From Verrucomicrobiota bacterium (GTDB lineage Bacteria; Verrucomicrobiota; Verrucomicrobiia; Chthoniobacterales; JAFAMB01): a stretch of DNA of 16,872 nt. Positions within the stretch are counted from its first letter, which is position 1; every line of letters starts with the position of its first letter. Below the pieces are notes generated by a model, which had not been told where the DNA came from, searched no databases, and was given only the letters and a program-made list of their open reading frames with translations. Position numbers and translations under genes: made by a program. Below are positions 1 to 7,380 of the stretch, one piece after another. Location of the stretch: the NCBI GenBank assembly GCA_019242435.1, contig JAFAVN010000414.1, positions 1-16,872 on the forward strand, written 5' to 3'.

Positions 1-1
1 C

Positions 2-196
2 GGCCGTATCGTGCACGCAGACGAACGTTACATCCGTGACTGTATTCTGATACCGAACACCCAAATTGTAGCGGGATTTGACCCTGTGATGCCGAGTTTT
101 CAAGGACGAATCTCGGAGGACGACCTTTTCGCAGTCATCACCTACATTAAGAGCATCGGCGCATCGCCTCCGGAGGCGAGCATCCCAAACCGCTGA
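2..196 (+). CDS. ctaC: Cytochrome c oxidase subunit II, C-terminal cytochrome c domain (partial)
   Basis: Only the last 64 codons are in the window; the frame is open to the left edge (reading from base 2) and stops with TGA at 194-196. The visible part is the end of a class I cytochrome c domain fused to subunit II, as in caa3-type oxidases: a YIRDCIL segment, then GFDPVMPSFQG, whose Met is the expected axial haem ligand, then the final helix DDLFAVITYIKSI. The CuA domain, the membrane helices and the CXXCH haem site must lie upstream, outside the window. Subunit II passes electrons from cytochrome c through CuA to subunit I; the fused haem domain suggests direct cytochrome c docking in the periplasm. 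Subunits I, III and IV follow on the same strand, but after an unusually long gap. The assignment as the end of subunit II rests on this match and on the operon context. Confidence 0.88.
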   Translation, partial: GRIVHADERYIRDCILIPNTQIVAGFDPVMPSFQGRISEDDLFAVITYIKSIGASPPEASIPNR

Positions 197-300
197 TGAA
201 CGCGAATATAACCACGGATGGAGGATGGACACGGACCGAAATCGAACCAGCAATGACGTTGATAGACGGACCAAGGATAGATAACCGCAATGAACGCGAA
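196..300 (+). repeat. Degenerate intergenic repeat tract after ctaC
   Basis: The 11-mer ATGAACGCGAA occurs at 196-206 and again at 290-300. Between them lie degenerate ACGGA/GGATGGA-type words (roughly 210-285). The ctaC stop codon overlaps the first copy. I see no convincing reading frame here. The whole gap 197-657 contains this tract and the inverted-repeat-bounded segment at 312-623, and nothing else I can support. Confidence 0.45.
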
Positions 301-311
301 GCAGATGCGCG

Positions 312-623
312 CCGGTAGGGCGAGGCTCCCGAATAATGGTAACGTTTTCGTCAGGGACATTACCTGCGGCCAAACATTGCGTGTGCTGGGCCGGTCCGAC
401 CGCCGAGCCGCATCCAGAGAGTTATCGCAGCCCGAGGCGAAGAACGACCTCGAGTTGCCCAGAGTGGACGGATGGAAAGTTGCAATGCTTGATATCGGGC
501 ATCGGGAAAGGGGTAAACGCTCGGACGCGGCTCGGCAGCCTCTTGGTATAGCAGATCCAGGATGGGGCGAGGGTGAGGGCGTTGTGAATACGACGATGAA
601 GATCCGGAGCCTCGCCCTGCCGG
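312..623. repeat. 312-bp segment bounded by 18-bp inverted repeats (MITE-like?)
   Basis: The left end (312-329) reads CCGGTAGGGCGAGGCTCC. The right end (606-623) is its reverse complement with one difference, so 17 of 18 positions match. A third copy of the core GGGCGAGG sits at 565-572 in direct orientation, so the right side can also form a smaller fold with 610-617. No target-site duplication is evident at the outer edges. The reading frames through the segment (plus 290-652 and minus 142-696) look like low-complexity shadow translations, not protein. It splits ctaC from ctaD, genes that are normally adjacent. A non-autonomous mobile element or a large palindromic intergenic repeat are the main options. 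Confidence 0.45.
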
Positions 624-657
624 TCTTGGGTCCCTTACGAACTATTATTTGAGAACC

Positions 658-2295
658 ATGCCGCCTGTTCTGCAAACCGTTACCGTAGCTCCTCAACAGG
701 GAGGTCCTTCCTATCTAAGGGAGCACTCTTTGCGGTCGTGGTTACTGACTACTGATCATAAGCGGGTGGGACTTCTCTATTTGTTTACTATCATTCTGTT
801 CTTCGCGATCGCAGCGGTGGCGGCGGCGATTATGCGGTTGAATCTCTTAACTCCGCGCGGTGATCTGGTTCAGGCTGACACGTATAATAAGCTATTTACG
901 CTCCATGGAGTGTTAATGGTCTGGTTCTTTCTGATTCCCTCGATACCCAACGTTCTCGGCAACTTTCTGCTCCCGCTCATGCTTGGCGCCCGCGATTTGG
1001 CATTCCCGAAGCTGAACTTGCTGAGCTGGTATATCTTCATCCTGGGCGGTGCAATTGCCCTTTATGCGCTGTTGGTTGGTGGCGTTGATACTGGTTGGAC
1101 TTTTTACACGCCATATAGCAGCACTTATTCTAACGCACATGTCGCCTTGATGGCAGCGGGAGTGTTTATCAGCGGCTTTTCCTCCATTCTCACCGGGTTG
1201 AATTTCATCGTCACAACTCACAAGTTACGCGCCCCGGGAATGACTTGGTTCCGGCTCCGTCTGTTTGTCTGGTCGATGTACGCCACCAGCTTGATCCTGG
1301 TATTGGCAACGCCCGTGCTAGCCATGACTTTAACGTTGATGGCCCTGGAACGGATCTGGCATGTCGGCGTATTCGATCCGGCGTTAGGCGGTGATCCGCT
1401 ATTGTTCCAGCATCTCTTCTGGTTCTATTCGCATCCGGCTGTTTACATCATGATCCTGCCGGGCATGGGAGTTGTTAGTGAGCTCATCTGTGCTTTTTCC
1501 AAGAAACGAGTGTTCGGTTACACTTTTGTCGCGTTTGCGAGTTTAGCGATCGCTCTACTGGGTTTTCTGGTCTGGGGCCATCACATGTTCGTCAGCAGCC
1601 AATCCGTATTCGCCGGTATGATCTTCTCATTCCTGAGCTTCCTGGTGGCCGTCCCCTCTGCTATCAAGGTTTTCAATTGGACCGCTACTCTCTACCGCGG
1701 CTCAATCTCACTGGATACGCCGATGCTGTATGCCATCGGTTTCATTGGTTTGTTTACGGCGGGTGGTATGACTGGGTTGTTTTTGGCGACGTTGGGAGTC
1801 GATGTTCATGTGCACGATACCTATTTCGTAATCGCTCATTTTCATTACATCATGGTAGGGGGAATGGTAATGGCATTGATGGGAGGTCTTCATTTCTGGT
1901 GGCCAAAGATTTCCGGGCGAATGTATCCGGAGTTTTTGGGCAAAATGACGGCTATCGTCACGTTTTTAGGATTTAATCTGACCTTCTTTCCGCAGTTCAT
2001 CCTGGGCTACCTGGGTATGCCAAGACGATATCATGCCTATCCGGAACAGTTTCAGGTGTACAACGTCCTTTCTACGGCCGGCGCCTCGATTCTGGGAATC
2101 GGCTATCTATTGCCGCTTTGCTATTTCATCTGGTCTTGTCGGTACGGGAAACGAGTCGGCGACAATCCGTGGGGTGTAAAAGGCTTTGAGTGGGAGACCA
2201 GTTCACCTCCGCCGACAGAGAACTTCGCAGAACCACCCATCCAGACGGAGGAAGTTTATAATTATCCTCCTCCTAGTAGCGAGCCAGTAATATGA
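658..2295 (+). CDS. ctaD: Cytochrome c oxidase subunit I (haem-copper oxidase, A2/Tyr-Ser type)
   Basis: This is the catalytic membrane subunit (545 aa) that reduces O2 to water and pumps protons. Residues from the ATG at 658: haem a ligands His83 (TLHGVLMVWFF) and His396, haem a3 ligand His394 (AHFHYIMVGG), CuB ligands His259, His308 and His309 (WGHHMF), and the cross-linked Tyr263 in HPAVY. The motif is FWFYSHPAV: Tyr257-Ser258 replaces the GHPEV glutamate of the D channel, which defines family A2. The K-channel Lys337 is kept (SAIKVFNW). About twelve hydrophobic helices fit the family. An in-frame TTG at 649 could add three residues; I prefer the ATG because neither site has a clear Shine-Dalgarno sequence. 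Subunit III follows at 2371. Confidence 0.96.
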   Translation: MPPVLQTVTVAPQQGGPSYLREHSLRSWLLTTDHKRVGLLYLFTIILFFAIAAVAAAIMRLNLLTPRGDLVQADTYNKLFTLHGVLMVWFFLIPSIPNVLGNFLLPLMLGARDLAFPKLNLLSWYIFILGGAIALYALLVGGVDTGWTFYTPYSSTYSNAHVALMAAGVFISGFSSILTGLNFIVTTHKLRAPGMTWFRLRLFVWSMYATSLILVLATPVLAMTLTLMALERIWHVGVFDPALGGDPLLFQHLFWFYSHPAVYIMILPGMGVVSELICAFSKKRVFGYTFVAFASLAIALLGFLVWGHHMFVSSQSVFAGMIFSFLSFLVAVPSAIKVFNWTATLYRGSISLDTPMLYAIGFIGLFTAGGMTGLFLATLGVDVHVHDTYFVIAHFHYIMVGGMVMALMGGLHFWWPKISGRMYPEFLGKMTAIVTFLGFNLTFFPQFILGYLGMPRRYHAYPEQFQVYNVLSTAGASILGIGYLLPLCYFIWSCRYGKRVGDNPWGVKGFEWETSSPPPTENFAEPPIQTEEVYNYPPPSSEPVI

Positions 2296-2370
2296 CATTC
2301 CAAACTTGTGGCGCGCCACCAACGACCCAATACCGAGGGTGGTGAGGAGTTCGAGGACGAGATAAACCCC

Positions 2371-3018
2371 GTGAACAACCACCAGGCAATCCTCCACCAG
2401 CAATTCTCCGATCTCGAGCAACAACGAGAGGCCTCCGCAGCGGGTATCTGGGTCTTTCTTGGATCTGAGGTCATGTTTTTTGGTGCGCTCATCCTCGCTT
2501 TCGGCGTGTATCGGTTTAATTACGCCCACGCATTTGTGGAAGGGGCCGGAGAGCTGAACGTGGTTCTCGGGAGTGTTAATACCGCCATACTGTTTAGCAG
2601 TGGGTTGACGATGTCATTGGCAGCGGCAACCAATAAAATGGGCTCTAGACTCTGGACGCTGATTTTTCTGCTGGCAACCGTTGGACTAGGGGTCCTTTTC
2701 CTGGCGATAAAAGGAGTTGAATATCACGAGGATTGGAGCAAAGGCCTTTTCCCAGGAGAAGCGTTTCGCTGGACGGGTTCCGATTCGCCGCATGTCCAGC
2801 TCTTTTTCCTGTTGTATTTCATTATGACCGGACTTCATGCGGTACACCTGCTGGTTGGAATCGGTCTGATGTTAGTTGTGCTGTGGTTAGCCTGGAGAGG
2901 ATGGATCCATGACCAGCATTTCATGCCATTGGAGGTCGCCGGCGTCTATTGGCATTTCGTGGACCTGATCTGGATTTTCCTCTTCGTGTTGCTTTACCTG
3001 TTAGGTGGTAAGATATGA
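2371..3018 (+). CDS. ctaE: Cytochrome c oxidase subunit III
   Basis: Membrane subunit (215 aa) that stabilises subunit I and supports its proton uptake. It is the short, five-helix form lacking the first two helices of mitochondrial-type COX3. The N-terminus HQAILHQQFSDLEQQREA followed by GIWVFLGSEVMFFG is typical, with the conserved Glu in the first retained helix; the last helix has GVYWHFVDLIWIFLF. I chose the GTG at 2371 because family proteins begin just before this HP/HQ...DLEQQ segment. An in-frame GTG at 2308 would add 21 charged residues unlike the family. A weak GAGGA lies upstream at 2353-2357. Its TGA overlaps the ATG of the next gene in an ATGA (3015-3018), implying translational coupling. 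Confidence 0.93.
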   Translation: MNNHQAILHQQFSDLEQQREASAAGIWVFLGSEVMFFGALILAFGVYRFNYAHAFVEGAGELNVVLGSVNTAILFSSGLTMSLAAATNKMGSRLWTLIFLLATVGLGVLFLAIKGVEYHEDWSKGLFPGEAFRWTGSDSPHVQLFFLLYFIMTGLHAVHLLVGIGLMLVVLWLAWRGWIHDQHFMPLEVAGVYWHFVDLIWIFLFVLLYLLGGKI

Positions 3019-3299
3019 CCGGAAAACGAGAGGCAGTTCAGGCGATCGGCACGTATGCAGCCTTGATGGTACTACTCTTGATCTCGATAGGTTCACTTGT
3101 GCTTCATCTCGGCGCCTTGCAGCCTTTGCTACTTCTGGCAGTGGCCGCGGTGCAAGCTATTCTAGTGATTCTAATCTTCATGCGGGTACGATCGAGTACC
3201 AAGCTGATCTGGTTGTTTGCAGGAGGAAGTTTTCTCTGGCTAAGTATCCTTCTGGTCATTGTCTTCAGCGACTATATCAGTCGGGCGTGGTGGCGGTGA
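3015..3299 (+). CDS. Cytochrome c oxidase subunit IV family (prokaryotic small subunit)
   Basis: Small membrane protein of 94 aa with three hydrophobic helices (about residues 12-32, 36-54 and 62-84). The pattern FMRVRSSTKLIWLFAGGSFLWLSILL ending in DYISRAW matches the prokaryotic COX4-like family, found at the end of caa3/A2 oxidase operons (called CtaF or CoxD in some species). It overlaps ctaE by 4 bp and ends the operon. It is an accessory subunit with no redox centre and probably helps assembly or stability of the complex. The call rests on this pattern, size, topology and gene order. Confidence 0.85.
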   Translation: MTGKREAVQAIGTYAALMVLLLISIGSLVLHLGALQPLLLLAVAAVQAILVILIFMRVRSSTKLIWLFAGGSFLWLSILLVIVFSDYISRAWWR

Positions 3300-3625
3300 T
3301 GGTTGGTAGCCGGCTGAATTGAACAGATCGCCAGTTCCTGTCCCGGAGGTGGGCGCCTGCGTCCGCCGAGTCGGATTCGAAGTCAGGCGTCTTTGCCGTT
3401 CCTTTGAATCAGATCAAAATCGTGCTGTTCCTCGCCCGCATAGGTGCTCGAGAAGTCAGGCTCTCCTGGGCTTCGATGAGGTTCAAAATGAAGATCTTAG
3501 CACCGGAACAAAGGGTTCTGTAATCCGGGTTTAACCTCGAAAGCCGAACCTCTTCTCGACCTTGGCTGCAGCTGTCCACCAATCCAAGCTCGGTCCGGAG
3601 ACGAATAGTAGTGAAAGATTAAACT
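3300..3625. other. Non-coding stretch after the oxidase operon
   Basis: About 325 bp between the oxidase operon and the secreted-protein gene. The open frame at 3319-3534 is Arg/Ser/Pro-rich, resembles no family I know and lacks a ribosome site; I treat it as non-coding. I see no clear rho-independent terminator after 3299. The promoter for the gene at 3626 is presumably here, but I cannot pick out -35/-10 boxes. Confidence 0.5.
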
Positions 3626-4543
3626 ATGAGATTAAAACCAGAAATTTATACTCCCCCCGGGAGCAGATTCCTGCAAGAGTTGGGCACTAAGTCTAAACAC
3701 GCGATTGCCGTCACTGGGCTTAGTATCTTTCTAGGCGCGATGGCCTGGGGATCTGAAATTCGATTCGTCACTCTGCCTGAAGTTGTTCGTACCACCGTAA
3801 TTCATGAAACGGGAATTCCGGGTCCGGACAAAGTGGTGCGGGTTGTTCAGGTACCCGACAACATCTATGAGATCACGGTTCTTACCGATACCGGCCAACG
3901 AGTACTTTACGTCACCGAGGACGGCACCATCGTGCAGAGACCAGGGGTAGCAGTAGACGAAGGATCAACATCTGAGTCGGAAGAAGTTACGATTACCATG
4001 GACGAAATCCAAAGAGGCGGTGATCGCTATCGATTTGTTGAGGACCAGGGGCCGGACAAGGTTTACACCGACACCCAGACTAACAAACGCGTGATCGTGA
4101 AGAATGAGAGTACCAATGTTAATGAGAACCGGCGATCAGTTCGTGGTCACGAAGGGACTAACGAGCGGGAGCGGAACCAGATTGGTAGCCAAAAAAATGA
4201 CGAAAATGTGAGGGAACAAAATGGCGCGACGCGTTCGAATCAGGAAAATATGAGGAGGGAGCAGAACACCGAAAACCGAGGTGCTGGTCAGGGTACGGTC
4301 AACAAGCCGCAGGCGCCGAGCGGTGAACGCAACCGGGAGATGCAGAATAACCAGGGAGAAAATAACCAGAGGCAAAATAAAGAGGGTTCCAACAGCAAGA
4401 TGGGAACGGAAGAACGGCCCGGAGCAGGTCGAAACACCAAGGGCGAGATGAACCCGAATGAGAGCCGAGGTACGACAAACCAGCAGGAGCAGAAGGGGAC
4501 TCAACGGGGACAAGGAAAAGAGAAAGCTTCTCCGACCCCTTGA
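3626..4543 (+). CDS. Secreted protein, tandem PepSY-like units and disordered N/Q/E/R-rich tail, unknown function
   Basis: This 305-aa protein has no function I recognise. A hydrophobic stretch at residues 25-42 (AIAVTGLSIFLGAMAW) after a 24-residue basic leader looks like a signal peptide or membrane anchor. Residues about 46-104 form a beta-rich unit (LPEVVRTTVI, PDKVVRVVQV, YEITV, VLYVTEDGTIV) reminiscent of PepSY-like periplasmic domains. Residues 119-160 look like a shorter second unit (PDKVYTDTQTNKRVIVKN). From about 161 to the end it is low complexity, rich in Asn, Gln, Glu, Arg and Gly with almost no hydrophobic residues, so probably disordered and extracytoplasmic. It follows the oxidase operon on the same strand after 326 bp, so it may be a separate unit. 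The start ATG is set by the signal sequence; no strong ribosome site is visible. The PepSY comparison is an inference from pattern only. Confidence 0.75.
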   Translation: MRLKPEIYTPPGSRFLQELGTKSKHAIAVTGLSIFLGAMAWGSEIRFVTLPEVVRTTVIHETGIPGPDKVVRVVQVPDNIYEITVLTDTGQRVLYVTEDGTIVQRPGVAVDEGSTSESEEVTITMDEIQRGGDRYRFVEDQGPDKVYTDTQTNKRVIVKNESTNVNENRRSVRGHEGTNERERNQIGSQKNDENVREQNGATRSNQENMRREQNTENRGAGQGTVNKPQAPSGERNREMQNNQGENNQRQNKEGSNSKMGTEERPGAGRNTKGEMNPNESRGTTNQQEQKGTQRGQGKEKASPTP

Positions 4544-4561
4544 GGGGGGAAACTTCAGTGC

Positions 4562-4622
4562 CGACTTCGTGATATTAGCTAATCAGCGCCGGCTTGGTTA
4601 TGGCCGGCGCGTTTCGAAGTCG
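4562..4622 (+). terminator. Nested hairpin structure / possible terminator
   Basis: An inner perfect 8-bp stem GCGCCGGC (4586-4593) pairs with GCCGGCGC (4603-4610) around a 9-nt loop and is followed by GTTTCG, only a weak T-run. An outer perfect 8-bp pair, CGACTTCG (4562-4569) with CGAAGTCG (4615-4622), encloses it, together with a 10-bp palindrome ATTAGCTAAT (4574-4583). This would fold into a three-way junction. It starts 19 bp after the stop codon at 4543, so a termination or 3'-end-protecting role is plausible. Confidence 0.5.
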
Positions 4623-4640
4623 TGAGTGGTCATTGCCGAT

Positions 4641-4675
4641 CCCATAAGTCCTATGTGTCACATGGGACCTATGGG
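4641..4675. repeat. 17-bp near-perfect inverted repeat (hairpin) upstream of the ABC importer
   Basis: The left arm 4641-4657 (CCCATAAGTCCTATGTG) and right arm 4659-4675 match at 15 of 17 positions as inverted repeats with one base between. One mismatch would be a G-U wobble in RNA; the other is A-C. It lies about 120 bp before the binding-protein start at 4797, so it could be a protein-binding operator, a leader hairpin, or a copy of a dispersed repeat. Nothing else in 4623-4796 is recognisable. Confidence 0.6.
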
Positions 4676-4796
4676 TCATGTAGGGGAGACCTGGAACACC
4701 ACCAGAAGCGTTCCGATAATCATCGTCTCCAGCCTAAACTCTTTGACAATGCCCTTGATTTCATGGTTGCTGCTAGCAGTAACATCTCCCCCAATC

Positions 4797-6074
4797 ATGA
4801 AGATCGTGCGCTTCTTTTCTCTAGCGTGTTGTGCGGCGCTTTCCTGGTCCGCCTCGGCGGACACCGTTGTCAAAATCCTGCATATTCAAGAGAATCAAAG
4901 AATCCGTCAGATATGGCAAGATGCAGCTGCGGATTATGAAAAGGCCAACCCCGGAGTCAAGGTCCAGTTCAATTACCTTGAGAACGAGGCATTCAAAGCG
5001 AAACTACCGACCTTGCTCCAATCGAAGGATCGCCCGAGCGCTTTCCATAGCTGGGGCGGCGGAGTTATGGCTGAGCAGATTCAGGCAGGCGTCTGCCAGG
5101 ACATAACGGATGCAATCGCCGGGCCGTTCGCAGATTCATTCTATCGGGCTGGCATTGAGAACTTTACATATAAGGGAAAAACCTATGGTGTGCCCAACGA
5201 CGTCGGCCCCATCGTCTTCTGGTATAACAAGGACCTCTTTGGAAAGGCCGGTGTCGACGGAACCAAGATCAAAAATTGGGACGACCTGATCGACGCGGTA
5301 AAAAAACTGAAGGCAGCGGGTATAACGCCGCTTGCGGTGGGTGGCGGCGATGAATGGCCGCTGCACTTCTATCCGACGATGCTGATGATGCGAATCCTTG
5401 GCAAGGATGCGATGCTGGCGGCTTACAAGGGCGGAAACGGAGGATATGCCGGGCCCGACGTGGTGAAAGCCTGGACAATGTACAAACAGCTCTGCGATCT
5501 CCATCCATTCCAGAACGGCTTTGCGTCTTTCAAGTACCAGGAGGCAGCCGGCTTTTTCCATGATGGCAAAGCGGCAATGCACCTGATGGGCAGTTGGGAC
5601 TTACTTACCGGTCGGATGAACTCCGCTAATAAAAAAGGTTTATCGGATGAACAAGTGGGTTTTTTCCTGTTCCCCGAGGTCCAAGGCGGGAAGGGCAAAG
5701 CGGGCGACATCTTTGCCAGTGTGGACGGCTGGCTGGTATCGAAAGATGCTCCCAAACAGACGGTCGATTTTATGAAAGTCTGGCTGGGGAAAGAGACACA
5801 AACGAAACTTGCTGAAGAAAACCTTTTTATCCCGATGGTGAAAGGAACTGCCGAACTGATCAAGGATCCGTTCATCCGGGCAATCGCCCAGGCGGCTGAG
5901 AGCACGGATTGGATCCAGCTTGCCATGGACCAGTTGCTTGGACCCGATGCCGGGCGCGTCTTTAACGACCAGGCGGCCGCAGTTGCCTCCGGTGGCCAAT
6001 CAGCCGAAAACGCAACAAAAGCTATCGAGGATTCGTTCTCTAAAGTGCGAAGCAGATTTATCGGCGCGCCTTAG
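4797..6074 (+). CDS. Carbohydrate ABC transporter substrate-binding protein (family 1, MalE/UgpB-like)
   Basis: Periplasmic binding protein (425 aa) that captures a sugar and delivers it to the permease pair downstream. The N-terminus MKIVRFFSLACCAALSWSASA is a Sec signal peptide with likely cleavage after Ala21. The mature protein begins with the ILHIQENQRIRQIWQDAAADYEKANPGVKV pattern of family 1 solute-binding proteins, followed by YGVPNDVGPIVFWYNKDLFGKAGV, GGGDEWPLHF, FHDGKAAMHLMGSW and a C-terminal lobe (VDGWLVSK...KVWLGKETQTKLAE). The frame is open back to 4626, but that extension reads through a hairpin and has no protein-like pattern, so the ATG at 4797, directly before the signal peptide, is the start. 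No Shine-Dalgarno sequence is visible. The exact substrate cannot be told from sequence. Confidence 0.93.
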   Translation: MKIVRFFSLACCAALSWSASADTVVKILHIQENQRIRQIWQDAAADYEKANPGVKVQFNYLENEAFKAKLPTLLQSKDRPSAFHSWGGGVMAEQIQAGVCQDITDAIAGPFADSFYRAGIENFTYKGKTYGVPNDVGPIVFWYNKDLFGKAGVDGTKIKNWDDLIDAVKKLKAAGITPLAVGGGDEWPLHFYPTMLMMRILGKDAMLAAYKGGNGGYAGPDVVKAWTMYKQLCDLHPFQNGFASFKYQEAAGFFHDGKAAMHLMGSWDLLTGRMNSANKKGLSDEQVGFFLFPEVQGGKGKAGDIFASVDGWLVSKDAPKQTVDFMKVWLGKETQTKLAEENLFIPMVKGTAELIKDPFIRAIAQAAESTDWIQLAMDQLLGPDAGRVFNDQAAAVASGGQSAENATKAIEDSFSKVRSRFIGAP

Positions 6075-6392
6075 TTGGTTGTGGCGCGCTTCCTTGCTAA
6101 ACTCGCAATCTTGCATCCTGGCCATGCCTAAGCCGCCGCGCGACCGCGCGGCGTGCTTGGAAAGCTCTTACGGAAGAAAGAAGGCGTCGGGCAGCCGGAG
6201 GGCGACGGAGCGAGGCATTCTAATTTTTTGGGTAGAAAACAAAGGGCCCGATATTAGATGATAGACTGCACTATTGCGCGGTCTGCTGCCTAGGGTTACG
6301 ATTCGAGATTCAGGATGTGATCGGTTCTCGTCGGTTCTGATGGCCCAGGCCGCCGACCAGCGACGAACTGGAAGGTTTTTCGCAACCCCCAA
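6075..6392. other. 318-bp gap inside the importer locus, with a GC-rich hairpin
   Basis: This gap separates the binding protein from the permeases. It contains a strong hairpin: CGCCGCGC (6134-6141) pairs with GCGCGGCG (6146-6153) around GACC, extended by AAGC (6130-6133) and GCTT (6155-6158) with one bulged base. There is no T-run after it, so it is not a classical terminator. It may lower read-through or protect the 3' end of the binding-protein mRNA, giving more binding protein than permease. A CGGTTCT word is repeated near 6320-6340. No gene is supported here. Confidence 0.5.
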
Positions 6393-7379
6393 ATGGCTAA
6401 AACCCGTACTGTCGAGGCGAACGGAACGCCTGATGGAACCTACCGGCCCGAGGTTCTCAGCCGCGCCAATGGTCCATTCAAGCAAAAGGTTCGTGCTGCC
6501 CTTAAGTCCGGGCAGCTTACCACCTGTCTGCTGTTTCTCCCACCGGCTTTGCTCCTCTTCACCGTTTTCGTGATCATCCCTATCCTGGAGTCTGGATGGT
6601 ACAGCTTTTTTAGCTGGAATGGTTACGGAGTACCACAGAACTGGGCTGGTTTTGATAATTACAGGCAGGTATTGAGCGATCCAATCTTCACAAATTCCCT
6701 GCTTAACAATCTATATGTTATTCTGGTTTCAGCTCTGATCCAACTGCCGGTTGCAATGTGGATTGCGCTGTTAATATCTGATCGCACGCGCAACAGCCTC
6801 GTATTTCGGGCTATCTTCTTCCTTCCCTATATTCTTGCGGATGTCGTCGCCGGCTTAATCTGGAAATTTTTGTACGACGGCGACTACGGTTTAGTCGCGA
6901 TGATCTACGGGTGGTTTGGTCAGCAGGCGCCGTTCGTCCTCGCGACCCCGGGCTGGGCGATGGCGGCTATTTTATTGGTGGTGGTATGGAAATATTTCGG
7001 ATTTCATATGGCTTTGTTTATCGCCGGGCGCCAAGGGATTCCTTCGGACGTGATCGAGTCAGCCAAGATCGACGGCGCGAGCCAGTGGCAGGTAACGAGG
7101 CACATTGTGCTGCCCATGATGCGGCCGGTAATCGTTCTGGCTCTTTTCTTCAGTATCCTTGGTTCACTGCAGTTTTTCGATATGATCATCCCATTGACCA
7201 AGGGGGGACCGCTCAACACCACTCATTCCGTTGTTTCTTATCTTTATACGTTTGGCATCCTGCGGATGCAGGTTGGTTTCGGCAGCGCTGTGGGGGTGGT
7301 GTTGTTTATCATCTGTGTTCTCGTGATGGTCTTTTACAAGCGGCTGTTTATGAGGGAGCCGGCCGGCGAAAGAGCGTGA
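6393..7379 (+). CDS. Carbohydrate ABC transporter permease, MalF/UgpA type
   Basis: Inner-membrane permease of 328 aa with six main hydrophobic helices after a roughly 40-residue hydrophilic N-terminus. The first helix holds LLFLPPALLLFTVFVIIPILESGWYSFFSW, typical of MalF/UgpA partners. The EAA loop that docks the ATPase is at about 222-245 (ESAKIDGASQWQVTRHIVLP, then MMRP). The segment FFDMIIPLTKGGPLNTTHSVVSYLY is another family signature. The stop is one base before the ATG of the second permease, so the two are translationally coupled. It forms a heterodimer with that protein and takes substrate from the binding protein encoded at 4797. Start chosen as the ATG at 6393; a purine-rich GGAAGG lies rather far upstream (6370-6375). 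Confidence 0.94.
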   Translation: MAKTRTVEANGTPDGTYRPEVLSRANGPFKQKVRAALKSGQLTTCLLFLPPALLLFTVFVIIPILESGWYSFFSWNGYGVPQNWAGFDNYRQVLSDPIFTNSLLNNLYVILVSALIQLPVAMWIALLISDRTRNSLVFRAIFFLPYILADVVAGLIWKFLYDGDYGLVAMIYGWFGQQAPFVLATPGWAMAAILLVVVWKYFGFHMALFIAGRQGIPSDVIESAKIDGASQWQVTRHIVLPMMRPVIVLALFFSILGSLQFFDMIIPLTKGGPLNTTHSVVSYLYTFGILRMQVGFGSAVGVVLFIICVLVMVFYKRLFMREPAGERA

Positions 7380-7380
7380 A

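Noticed and set aside
142..696. Minus-strand open frame of 184 codons and plus-strand frame 290-652 in the ctaC-ctaD gap
   Set aside because: Both run through the inverted-repeat segment, have low-complexity Arg/Pro/Ser-rich translations, no ribosome sites and no recognisable domain.
2308..2370. Upstream GTG start of subunit III
   Set aside because: The added 21 residues are charged and unlike the family, whereas the GTG at 2371 gives the standard N-terminus.
3319..3534. 71-codon plus-strand frame after the oxidase operon
   Set aside because: Composition is Arg/Ser/Pro-rich without hydrophobic core or known motif; no start signal.
4626..4796. N-terminal extension of the sugar-binding protein
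   Set aside because: It translates the hairpin region and would bury the clear signal peptide that starts at 4797.
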